In this document: positions 11,701-17,145 of the stretch, piece by piece
Layout: each line of letters begins with the position of its first letter
Position numbering within the stretch: position 1 is the first letter of the stretch
Origin: Deltaproteobacteria bacterium GWA2_45_12
GTDB lineage: Bacteria > UBA10199
Length of the DNA: 36,285 nucleotides
Assembly: GCA_001797365.1 (NCBI GenBank)
Contig: MGPH01000005.1
Location: 1 to 36,285, forward strand
Reading direction: 5' to 3'
The notes under the pieces: model-generated
Database searches by the model: none
Told to the model about the DNA's origin: nothing
Seen by the model: the letters and a program-made list of their open reading frames with translations, nothing else
Translations under genes and position numbers: made by a program

Positions 11701-13144
11701 AAAAAATTTCTAAAAAATAATCGATTTGAAAATTATTATTACCAAAATGTCTTATAGGATTAGCTGAGCAACACTGGTAATTAATGGTTGTTTGATTTCC
11801 TGATGGATCTATGACTTCCGTTATTTTTTCTTCTTCATCTAAAATATAATGCCATACTCTATTTTCTTCCGATGAAGGAAGTCTAAGATCAATTGTATTT
11901 CCATTCCTTTCGATATGAATAGAATGGTTCAAAGAGTCCGTAATTTGAATGCCGTTATTGTAGTCAAAGGTAATCCTGTTATTGTAAGAGTCTTTTATCT
12001 CCCTAATATGGAAAACATCCATTTTCCATGTAGGAATATGGTTAACAGGAATAAGAATTTTATCGCCATTCCCTTTTAACCCAAGTGCCATCATTTTCGT
12101 ATAGAGAGTGTGAGTTGAATTCCGCTCAAAGATGTATCGTTTTAGATTTTCGTCTGTGATTTGAATGGATTGAATGGATTGATCAATGGAGGTGTTATGA
12201 TTAAAGGTCGTGGTTAACGGATTAAATATAGATCGACCTTCAGCATCTATATATTTTGCAAATAATTCATAATCTTGAACGCTGGATATTTTTAATCCTC
12301 TTTCATTGAATACTTCAATTCCCCCGTCAGCACGGACAAGAAAAGCCATAAACTGCCCTTTAAAATCAAACGGAAAAATATTTGTAAAAACAACAAAGCC
12401 AACATAGGGAGAACCTGAAATAATCCACCGATTACCTGGAGGCATCCACTTTAAATTATCTCCATCTGTTGAAATACTTCCCAGGCTTGTTAAAAGAGGA
12501 TTGCTAGTGCTTGTTTCAATAGTAGTAGGAAGAGGTTCAGGTCCGATATTGTCTTGAAAGAAGGGGGGGCAATCACTTTGATTGCACTTCCTTTCTCCTA
12601 TTTGAATATCATTTAAAGAAGGTTCCGTGTTTGTGCTAAGAGATTCACGGGTCAGTTGATCAAGAAAGGGTATGTATTGTCCTTCACCTACTTCACAATT
12701 CTGTTGATCATTGCCATAAGCACCCCTTTCATGGAGATATTGACAAAGGTATTCACTATTAACAATACTTCCAAAATCATAATCCAATCGATCCACGTCA
12801 AAATATCCTGTGTGAATCTGCTGATCGACAGTGACAGGATAATTTCTGTGAGAGAAATTATAAGACCGTTGAATAACAACATCTAACCCAGCGCGGCCTG
12901 GAATGACTGCATCCGTATAATTTAAATTAAGATTCCCGTTGGTAAGATTAACCGCTTCACCCCGGGAAAAAAATTGAAACGGCGTAAAGCTGTTAAGCCC
13001 CGTTCCTTGAAATGGGCCGGGATCCGGGATATTGAAATCCTGATTATCGGGGCTTGGAAATTCTTGCGAGAAAATTTGACGCGGAACAACCACCAACATC
13101 AAACAGAAAAAAAACATCCACAAAATGTTCAAATAATATTTCAC
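2768..13144 (-). CDS. Giant Sec-exported tandem RHS/YD-repeat polymorphic toxin
   Basis: A single open frame of 3458 residues. Residues 1-27 are a Sec signal peptide; there is no PAAR or VgrG region, so type VI export is unlikely. Residues about 50-1520 form a first RHS core full of YD repeats (YDxxGR, YDGLGR), ending in the hallmark RFITKDP...DVFGL. Residues 1520-1785 are a Gly-rich, partly hydrophobic linker, then Pro/Gln-rich. Near 1787 a new RHS start (DPVLLFSGDLL, a DUF6531-type plug) opens a second core, ending at about 3206 in RFLQRDPIGYGDG and IDPLGL. The final ~252 residues are the variable tail with a TNT/ART-like end (see separate entry). RHS cores form closed shells that enclose a toxin and cut themselves at the DPxGL motif. 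Two shells in one chain is unusual. The GTG start has AAGGG 6 nt upstream. Confidence 0.9.
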   Translation of the reverse strand: MKYYLNILWMFFFCLMLVVVPRQIFSQEFPSPDNQDFNIPDPGPFQGTGLNSFTPFQFFSRGEAVNLTNGNLNLNYTDAVIPGRAGLDVVIQRSYNFSHRNYPVTVDQQIHTGYFDVDRLDYDFGSIVNSEYLCQYLHERGAYGNDQQNCEVGEGQYIPFLDQLTRESLSTNTEPSLNDIQIGERKCNQSDCPPFFQDNIGPEPLPTTIETSTSNPLLTSLGSISTDGDNLKWMPPGNRWIISGSPYVGFVVFTNIFPFDFKGQFMAFLVRADGGIEVFNERGLKISSVQDYELFAKYIDAEGRSIFNPLTTTFNHNTSIDQSIQSIQITDENLKRYIFERNSTHTLYTKMMALGLKGNGDKILIPVNHIPTWKMDVFHIREIKDSYNNRITFDYNNGIQITDSLNHSIHIERNGNTIDLRLPSSEENRVWHYILDEEEKITEVIDPSGNQTTINYQCCSANPIRHFGNNNFQIDYFLEIFYPSGGLVRYELFSNLDNLGIADNNNDIPYGNSLLNMGAFVTEFPDSANFDRYYQKLIEIVKENDRADTLTTVHEVDGSWHTYTFRDFSQITEGESSAKTPLLIRKEIVLDNSPPVIEDYSWDWKTWEINRHHEGTTVTRINGISEKRTTKGIISYATTTQYNDQGLPSSVTDPLGNVTTFEYDLDAIADILSYINLGPGGPTPGVSLDRYKPPKIVHKITHSFTTQIGQAPQSIETFFYRGVADMCRRLPQTPYTINRVTRKINGGNEEMIREYCFNQQGNVTEIRSSNNRRTQYGYDDVNFKPISVLRDDERVVFTYDVNTGDVLRQSETNGQQKTFSYDGLGRLTSVQYENGSRIDHSYQLKRNVQGNSNVNIIRTDTTDAIREKRFFIARTYDGLGFIQGINENGFVTRYSYGNDKRLSEVSIGEQSPYQFQYDGLGRITQQAFPGSGSFSFQFSYVNENGIPTEKTDIFSGDQWLKSLYTNPLGQIIRVDQARDDQILTSHYHFNEAGLLLESISPNGLATRNIFDGKLRLIGRQYPGGDQIELNHTNNRDGLLDELVLQSLRGAITGDFNYNDKKRVTSIDFPNIAGRCCNDYSFNYDPNNPTRLLNLNDASGRTLFDYDTTGAITKIEKRELGPINRSYEFSYGLDAFGNDYFIGYPNGLSLYYVTDDNGRLISIRQGSAQGLALATFTYNDEGLVERVSYGNGTITDYTYSASNRVLSIRISKNRQSLSQWEYSYDDFGNKTRILYGDGSRVDFEYETGTHWLKRAAYYKANERAPYNVQNYTYDDEGNRLSYSDSQKSLDYEIDADSGQLMEYRNAASLRGQLTHDVRGNLLGQTETLAGQSTLERNFTYDFQDRLVSLEINDRRNGYRSSSQFTYDYASRRTQKAVDGETTYYLYGKSIEPMMEVDANGEAKKTFIYAGGRKIAALTGDDIEYFHNDELGNVFNVSNDTGKVVQSLRYDPFGNINFESSVTENPYQFAGKEKDEASGLIYFGARYYDPSLGRFITKDPAEDGFNHYIYARNNPVTMRDVFGLCGTGGCGGGMYGGTPATGGYIDTGIGGSSYAAPTQGSNPRAGIGILIPLIGLVPGVNASSLLPYIGGMSFADDLKGRTQKWPNFTEEDFKGITDEGRQFLEQPHVELSLEAYLYPESRNDDGNVRVNQYFSEANSPYPSIENPLVIERNVPINVLPTERPSIPQEITSIAAPQMASRTFPLDLGMSINAVRINFVSPLMTSVQRVFDWAAFNPSSIGQDQTFSGGSTPPPPQRHEVNSGGQAQPEDTSIASEQRTNAQQGNNEGDDPVLLFSGDLLQQERDLKISGRGFDYEFVRTYRSRINYLGPLGYGWDHNYDKRLIEQENGDIVRREGNARYDVYKHQDNGTYTSPAGFFDVLVKNGDGSFVITDLHGMIHRYDAQGFIVSMTDRNNNQMTFQYAGNGNERRLSSVTDTLGRVISYNYSNAGRLTSIQDFSGRRVSFGYDANNDLVSVTSPVTADFPQGKTVRYTYSSGFPEGSEIFNHNLLTATDAKGQTYLENEYTATDRVRRQRFGEGSFTYDYQFLNAWRRCQENNPSPDLRVSRTTVVDRSGNRSEYLFNCFGNQLQIQEFTRGLRPTDPASFITQFQYNQEGQISRVTYPEGNETTYAYQGGNGVNRGNLLSVTRVGDEDRPGGEPLTTTFTYENNFNQLSVVRESEPNHVMVHDFDQRGNIVRRGFVNILGINYRYAYNDHGQVTSFTDGEGAVTAYEYYAQGPQTGYLQRITRDTQGARVTNEFNYDAVGNIISFTDGRGNVQQFTVNRLNQVTQMRAPNPLGYLTNLVYDANDNVIRVEVENKNKDGVRDANLPWIVTGYDYDELDHLISKTEAITNNRSAITEYQYDVSENLVRVIQPEGNSINIIYDERDLPMSIMRGFGSDQSSITQLSYNKNGKVKQRLDGHGHPYTYDYDRFDRLVQLTDPLGYIAQFTYDGVDNLTNIQRRGPPNGQDNDPILLSSVVFRYDAINRITSRFSESIRPEDGRSSGNTYTYNANGFVTRSSDFEGHTTVFSYDGLNRLGQATDAFGNQVRTIYDGNGNIISQTTHEIDPDNNVIQYPTTYQYDALNRVTQVTDINNHIYRYAYDSRSNLVEATDPKNTAQLDNGQIRNNNPGNKVKFAYDGLNRMVQSINELRGGGTGGGNLVDQIITSYAYDDNSRLVALTDSNNHTTNYEYDALNRRVRTILPQNTNYTYEYDVEDNLIRTTDPKGYEVVSAYDDLNRLVEKQIRLNGQSQGSEVYEYDGLSRMTQAQTLMANGNVLNTVATNYDSLNRLTHDVQNGNIGFSEYDGVNNVIRYNYPGGRRIITKNYDVLNRLNGIHDVFDDFDVVRSSTYSGLSRLSSREFNNRSQITIEYDSYQRVSQVSNTNPAGVLISGFEYGYDTAGNRIYDRVQHRNNRGHAYSYDSAYRLTEAKLDMPDPVRELQNPGSQDYTKKLSWNIDKVNNWLGKTQDNTPRVANDGQQTNYTVNDLNQITQAGNQQIQYDPNGNIINNGTYIFDYDYHNLLVGVRDARNNTVLFTYEYDALGRRRAKVNAQTLEATQYFYDGAEVIEERDGRNQVIATYVYGQGLDDIISMERNDQQYFYHKDYLGSVVAITDENGNVVERYEYSPYGEVTILDANNNERQESAIGNRFMYTGREYDSETGLYYYRARYYDPTLGRFLQRDPIGYGDGMNLYAYVGNNPMNWIDPLGLCKQGKCINSDVSGYTGGAYDISYIRSPDFTSSNPNVNGILRGVNNIVGFAATNLNYINNISGMALFDLPASIENLSVSHGGPTFFEASISFQQATPLLPDEALPAILGSLARYSKVAKLEEVAGLGRVKPSFDIASTFRNGKFREITLKPGTVLERAFEEGKNSPIGTFLTRGSTARNINSTQEAVVKLGLKGTSNLSPNTISTLEVTAPIKAKIGFIEGGGTRAVQIVIDSKDTKYLEIIGGRHLGS
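2771..3515 (-). other. Toxin tail of RHS protein (TNT/ADP-ribosyltransferase-like)
   Basis: This is the C-terminal ~252 residues after the second IDPLGL motif. The first half contains hydrophobic and Gly-rich stretches. The last ~110 residues read FRNGKFREITLKPGTVLER, then IGTFLTRG, then a spacer, TLEVTAPIKAKIGFI and GGGTRAVQIVI. That order (GT-L-x-R, G-x-F-L/W-T, V-x-x-P, GGG-x(n)-Q) is what I know from TNT-type NAD glycohydrolases and related RHS tails of the ADP-ribosyltransferase fold. The likely activity is NAD+ destruction or ADP-ribosylation. The glutamine of GGGxQ in TNT is displaced here (GGGTRAVQ), so the catalytic assignment is uncertain. Confidence 0.5.
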
Positions 13145-13162
13145 TCTCCACCCTTCACAACT

Positions 13163-13179
13163 CCCCTTTGAGATAGGGG
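13163..13179. repeat. Small hairpin in the RHS 5' leader
   Basis: CCCCT and AGGGG flank a 7-nt loop in the 89-bp gap upstream of the RHS start. It is too short, and has no T-run, to be a convincing terminator. It may influence leader stability. Confidence 0.3.
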
Positions 13180-13233
13180 CCCATTACATTTCGCCTCTTC
13201 ATTAATCAAGAACAAACCACTTGAAAAACAACA

Positions 13234-13494
13234 TTATTTTGACGCGGCGCGTTCTGGGTTTTCATTAATTTCAACCACCATAAACCTTCCTTTTTCATCT
13301 GCCCCCCAATAACAAGAAGCATGTCCCAACCGGATCATCGCTAAAAAATGGTGCGCCTGTTTCAATTCTTCATCCTCACGCAAACTGTTCGCATTCGGGT
13401 GCCGGCACTTAAGGGCTGCCAGCATTTCTTTATGAGTTTCTTTAAGGGCTCGACTTAACTTTTCGTCCTCAGCTACTCTAAAAACTTTCCTCAT
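13234..13494 (-). CDS. Small hypothetical protein under sigma-54 control
   Basis: An 86-residue protein. I chose the ATG at 13494 because AAGGAG lies 6 nt upstream. The longer frame, from 13611, would run through a sigma-54 promoter and has no ribosome site. The product is charged and mostly helical, with an HHF motif around residue 48 and a GRFMVVEI strand near the end. It has no signal peptide or recognisable domain. It sits downstream of, and reads in the same direction as, the sigma-54 activator gene, and it has its own -24/-12 promoter. It is therefore a probable target of that activator. The function is unknown. Confidence 0.65.
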   Translation of the reverse strand: MRKVFRVAEDEKLSRALKETHKEMLAALKCRHPNANSLREDEELKQAHHFLAMIRLGHASCYWGADEKGRFMVVEINENPERAASK

Positions 13495-13595
13495 GATCCA
13501 CTCCTTATTTCCCTGAAATTTGAAAATCTCAATAATTCGATCAACATTCAAACTTGTGCCAATCATAACTGGCCCCCTTAGAGCGTTCTTTATAA

Positions 13596-13610
13596 GCAAG
13601 CCCCATGCCA
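13596..13610 (-). promoter_or_regulatory. Sigma-54 (-24/-12) promoter
   Basis: The minus strand reads TGGCATGGGGCTTGC followed by T. This matches TGGCA-N6-TTGCW, with GG and GC exactly 10 nt apart. Transcription should start near 13584, leaving a leader of about 90 nt before the ATG at 13494. The promoter lies about 120 bp from the end of a sigma-54 activator gene. Confidence 0.75.
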
Positions 13611-13669
13611 AAAATTTTTCTGATAAATTTCAGACATATAAAAATTTTGATTTCCTATTTCTTAATGAA

Positions 13670-13717
13670 ACCGTCCCATTTTCGGACGGTCGACAGAAAA
13701 TCTCTTGAAAATGGGAC
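13670..13717. repeat. Nested inverted repeats downstream of the sigma-54 activator
   Basis: A hairpin ACCGTCC / GGACGGT (13670-13690) overlaps a longer-range inverted repeat GTCCCATTTTC (13673-13683) / GAAAATGGGAC (13707-13717). A further ATGGGACA follows at 13721. The structure could end transcription of the activator gene or serve as an activator-binding site about 65-130 bp upstream of the sigma-54 promoter. I see no clear T-run, so a terminator role is unproven. Confidence 0.5.
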
Positions 13718-13732
13718 AGCATGGGACACCTC

Positions 13733-14671
13733 TTAATCGGGCATTGTAATATCAATCTTCTTTTTTATTTTTCTTTGAACGGTAGATTTTCCGATCCCAA
13801 GTATTTCACCAACTTTTCTGACACTTTTTATGGTGCGGTAAGTTTCTTCAATAAGATTTTCCTGGCTTTTCTGAAGAGGACGAAATGTTTTTTCATAAGC
13901 ATGAGAAAATTGAATATCCTCTTCCTGAATACAGTTGTCATTGCAATAGATGAGACTTCTGGAAATTACATTCTTTAACTCACGGACATTGCCCGGCCAG
14001 GTATAAGACAGTAATTTTTGAAAGGCTTGGGGAGTTAACTCAACGGATTTTTCAGGCATTAAGCGCCCCATGAAATGCTTTACCAACAAAGGAATATCTT
14101 CAATCCGATCTCTTAAAGGAGGAACATATAAAGGAACTACATGAAGACGGTAATACAAATCCTCACGAAATTTTTTATTTTTTACCAACTCATGCAAGTC
14201 ACGATGAGTGGCAGCAACAACTCGCACATCAATGGGAATTTCTTCCTTCCCCCCCACGCGCCGTATCGAGCGATTTTCCAAAACCCTTAAAAGTTTGGCT
14301 TGAACTTCCAAAGGGAGTTCACCAATTTCATCCAACAACAAAGTTCCACCGCGAGCTTGTTCAAAAATACCTTTGTGCTGACCTGCCGCCCCCGTGAACG
14401 CTCCTTTTTCATGCCCAAACAATTCACTTTCAAATAACTGGGGTGAAATAGCAGCGCAATTAATGGCTGCAAAGGAGGCCCGGCCTCGCAAAGATAATTG
14501 ATGAACTGTTTTTGCAACCAATTCTTTCCCCGACCCTGTCTCACCATAAATCAATACCGTATGATCAGAAGCAGCAATACGGCGTATCTGTTCTAACAAT
14601 TGAATTATCACTTGAGATTGTCCGATCAACATTGTCATAATTTCACTTCCACCTTGCTCCTCTAATCTCAT
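13733..14671 (-). CDS. Sigma-54-dependent transcriptional activator lacking a sensor domain
   Basis: A 312-residue protein consisting of the AAA+ sigma-54 interaction domain and a short C-terminal helix-turn-helix. Visible motifs are Walker A GETGSGKE (residues ~43-50), the sigma-54 contact loop GAFTGA (~91-96), Walker B TLLLDEIGE (~110-118) and the arginine-finger region FREDLYYRLHV. The C-terminal HTH reads VGEILGIGKSTVQRKIKK (Fis type). There is no N-terminal receiver, GAF, PAS or FHA domain. Activity must therefore be constitutive or controlled by a partner, possibly the kinase/XRE cluster transcribed divergently. The first ATG has no ribosome site; an ATG 11 codons later (14638), preceded by GGAA at 8 nt, is a likely true start. 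Confidence 0.9.
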   Translation of the reverse strand: MRLEEQGGSEIMTMLIGQSQVIIQLLEQIRRIAASDHTVLIYGETGSGKELVAKTVHQLSLRGRASFAAINCAAISPQLFESELFGHEKGAFTGAAGQHKGIFEQARGGTLLLDEIGELPLEVQAKLLRVLENRSIRRVGGKEEIPIDVRVVAATHRDLHELVKNKKFREDLYYRLHVVPLYVPPLRDRIEDIPLLVKHFMGRLMPEKSVELTPQAFQKLLSYTWPGNVRELKNVISRSLIYCNDNCIQEEDIQFSHAYEKTFRPLQKSQENLIEETYRTIKSVRKVGEILGIGKSTVQRKIKKKIDITMPD

Positions 14672-14727
14672 TATCGGTTTTCACACCATCATTGTTGCTA
14701 AAATAATTGTTGCAATTTATATAAAAA

Positions 14728-14745
14728 ACTCTAAACTATTAGAGT
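14728..14745. promoter_or_regulatory. Palindromic operator candidate
   Basis: ACTCTAAACTATTAGAGT is an inverted repeat with 7-bp perfect arms and a 4-bp spacer in the AT-rich divergent gap (14672-14860). The half-site ACTCTAA recurs at 14841-14847, 13 bp before the ATG of the XRE gene. It is a likely site of autoregulation by that XRE protein. Confidence 0.55.
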
Positions 14746-14840
14746 ATGGATTTTAATTATTTAAATTTAACAATAATAACAATAGGTTATTATTTTTATC
14801 TGTACCACTGAGAATGATTATTAATGAAGATATTTTTTAT

Positions 14841-14847
14841 ACTCTAA
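14841..14847. promoter_or_regulatory. Second operator half-site
   Basis: ACTCTAA repeats the arm of the palindrome at 14728-14745 and lies in the leader of the XRE gene, where a bound repressor could block initiation. Confidence 0.4.
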
Positions 14848-14860
14848 TAAAATAGGCGTT

Positions 14861-15451
14861 ATGACTAAAGAAGTTACAAGAGATTTTCCTAAATATATTA
14901 GATCCCTCAGAGAAAAATTAGGGATGAGTTATTCCGATGTAGAAAGGAAAAGCAAGGAACTGGATCCGCACGTAAAGGAATATCAAATCACGGATGCTTA
15001 TGTGGCGATGTTGGAAAATGGGAAAACCCGCCCCTCCGCTTCCAAAATCAAGGCTCTGGCCAAAATCTATGGGGAAAATGCCGGGGACATGCTTTATGAA
15101 GCCGGCTATATTGATGAAAAGCCCTCTTCCGGCCTTAAAGACTGGAGCACAGGCACTTTAAGGGATCACTATTTGGCATCATTGGCATCTCGGCAAGGAA
15201 CAAGAACACTTTCAGAGCAGGAAAAAAGAGCCATTGAACAGGCCGTATCACAGTTGGTCGCCTCACTTCCTTCAGAGCACGAAAAATCCGGCAAACCTTC
15301 AAATGTCACATTAACAATTTTAAGAAATCTTTATCTGGATGCATTGGCCTTATCCAAGAGTCAAAAATCTTTAAGGGAAGAGCAAAAGCGATCTTTGGAA
15401 CGCATTATTATGGAATACATTAACGCGGTGGTGGAAAAGGAACCAAACTAA
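14861..15451 (+). CDS. XRE-family HTH transcriptional regulator
   Basis: A 196-residue protein. Residues ~8-75 form an XRE/Cro-C1 HTH with an enlarged loop: YIRSLREKLGMSYSDVERKS, then YVAMLENGKTRPSASKIKAL, then the AKIYGENAGDMLYEAGY helix. The remaining 120 residues are helical and charged, with no recognisable sensory domain; they may dimerise or bind partners. It is the first gene of a plus-strand run leading to an XRE/HDOD-like protein (gap to the chosen start about 65 bp) and a kinase. It is divergent from a sigma-54 activator. The palindrome and half-site in the shared gap suggest autorepression and control of the activator gene. Confidence 0.85.
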   Translation: MTKEVTRDFPKYIRSLREKLGMSYSDVERKSKELDPHVKEYQITDAYVAMLENGKTRPSASKIKALAKIYGENAGDMLYEAGYIDEKPSSGLKDWSTGTLRDHYLASLASRQGTRTLSEQEKRAIEQAVSQLVASLPSEHEKSGKPSNVTLTILRNLYLDALALSKSQKSLREEQKRSLERIIMEYINAVVEKEPN

Positions 15452-15516
15452 ATTATATAAAGTTCTGGTTTTTGGAATGGAAGCATGGAAAAATATCAAC
15501 TTTAAAGGGGGCAATT

Positions 15517-17127
15517 ATGACTTCTGAATATCGTGAAAGACCTATTCTATTTACTAATTTTGGACTGTTTCTATGGCAAGCCAGAAAATCCCGGGGGTAC
15601 AGTTCCGGAGACATGGCCACCTATCTTGGCATTACCGCCGAAGAATACAGAAGAATTGAAAGAGGTGAAGAGTTCCCCGCAAATCAACCGCTCGTTAAAA
15701 TTTCCGATGTCTTGGACATCCCACTCAAAAAACTTAAAGACCTAGAATCAGCCGACCGTCGTAAGCAAAAAGAAAAAGTTCCGATGGAAGGCGCCAGACT
15801 TCATTCCGACAATCTTAACAAAGACATCGAGCTGGCCAAGCAGTCTTATACCCGATGCACAGGCAACGAACTCAACCGAAACCAACTGAGTATTTTTGGA
15901 CAATTAAAAAGGGACTTGTATACCGTTCACATCCCCCTTGTTCTTCCCATCAATGGGCTCATCATCCTTAAAGCCATTCTGAGGAATGAAAAGAAAGTGA
16001 AATACCTTCATGAAATGCTGAATTTCATACCCGATGAGTCGTTTGCTGGGTTCATCGCGCGTGACGCCCAATGGGGACCCACTGCCTTATACATAGCCAA
16101 TTTGCTGTTCTTTCATGATAACCCTGCCACAACCGTTTTGGATTGCTGCAACCGGCTGACGATGAATCAATTTCACATCATTACGCATATTATTCTAACT
16201 CAAGCAGGCATCAACACCGTGGAATCAGAACTGGCCCACCTCACCAAGGAAACCGAGTTTGCCGGGTTGGTTTTACTTTTCATCAACGAATTGGAATCCT
16301 ATCTTCCAAAAGACATCGATTCAAATCACTTAAAACTGGCAAGCCTGCTTGAAATACACGGCACTTATATTTTACACGAATTATTATTGCCTTCTATTAA
16401 GGGCCATGGGGAAGAAACCCTGGCAGAAAATCCGAAAATATACGCAGGCCTTGATAAGACTTTATTTGATGTCATTGCCGCCAATCTTCATCCTGTAGTT
16501 TCAGCCATGGTCGCCGCAAATTTAAAGGCCCCCAAAGAGGTTCAAGAGATTCTGTTGAACAGAAGAGCCATAAAAGCCAAGGACGTCAGCCCGGCATGTG
16601 CCATTCTAAAAATGGCCAACTTCTTTGTGGATAATGATTTCCCCAAAGTGTCGGAAGAAGAATTAAAGAGCCTGTTGGAAACCGATTATCCCAATGTGGC
16701 TATCCCCGCCAAAGTTCTCTTCCAGGTTTGTGACAAACTTAAAAAACTCAAAGCCTATCTTGTCCAGAAGAGCACCGTTCTTTCTTCACAGGACAAGGCG
16801 GTTGAAAAATTTGTGGCAAAAAGGAATGAAACCACAAAAGAAAAAGCCCAGCTTGGCATGTATAGCCATTGGGATGAAAAACGTTTTGACGTCCGTTTTG
16901 AAGAAGGTTTCTTAAGGGCTGTCACAAAATCCTGTCTCATACTTGCCGATGAACATAAGGATTATATGTATTCACTGCATGAAGGAGAAAATCTTGCAGA
17001 TTATCAGGAAAGAATAGGACAATTAAAACTTTTTGCAGAGTATCCTTTTAATCAAGACCTTCAGATTCTTTCACAAAAATTTGGAGTTTCAAGTGATGAA
17101 ATCAAACGGCGCTTAAAATTAAAATAA
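15517..17127 (+). CDS. XRE HTH fused to HDOD-like helical domain
   Basis: A 536-residue protein. The ATG at 15517 is preferred over an upstream in-frame start (15472) because AAAGGGGG lies just upstream. Residues ~12-70 are an XRE HTH (FLWQARKSRGYSSGDMATYL, then ITAEEYRRIERGEEFP). Residues ~110-400 form a helical region like HDOD signalling domains: a serial LRNEKKVKYL/LNFIPDES part, then a GLDKTLFDVIAANLHPVVSA segment followed by DVSPACAILKMANFFV. HDOD domains are catalytically inactive relatives of HD phosphohydrolases and act as signalling scaffolds. The C-terminal ~100 residues are charged. It lies 18 bp before the kinase gene, so the two are probably co-expressed. The HDOD call is by pattern only. 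Confidence 0.6.
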   Translation: MTSEYRERPILFTNFGLFLWQARKSRGYSSGDMATYLGITAEEYRRIERGEEFPANQPLVKISDVLDIPLKKLKDLESADRRKQKEKVPMEGARLHSDNLNKDIELAKQSYTRCTGNELNRNQLSIFGQLKRDLYTVHIPLVLPINGLIILKAILRNEKKVKYLHEMLNFIPDESFAGFIARDAQWGPTALYIANLLFFHDNPATTVLDCCNRLTMNQFHIITHIILTQAGINTVESELAHLTKETEFAGLVLLFINELESYLPKDIDSNHLKLASLLEIHGTYILHELLLPSIKGHGEETLAENPKIYAGLDKTLFDVIAANLHPVVSAMVAANLKAPKEVQEILLNRRAIKAKDVSPACAILKMANFFVDNDFPKVSEEELKSLLETDYPNVAIPAKVLFQVCDKLKKLKAYLVQKSTVLSSQDKAVEKFVAKRNETTKEKAQLGMYSHWDEKRFDVRFEEGFLRAVTKSCLILADEHKDYMYSLHEGENLADYQERIGQLKLFAEYPFNQDLQILSQKFGVSSDEIKRRLKLK

Positions 17128-17145
17128 ACCCTATGGTGTTTTTGT

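Noticed and set aside
2780-13140. Tandem repeats in the RHS region as a CRISPR array
   Set aside because: The repeats are degenerate coding YD repeats, without constant repeat units and spacers, and no cas genes are present.
13495-13611. N-terminal extension of the 86-residue gene
   Set aside because: The extension covers a near-perfect sigma-54 promoter and has no ribosome site, while the internal ATG has AAGGAG at 6 nt.
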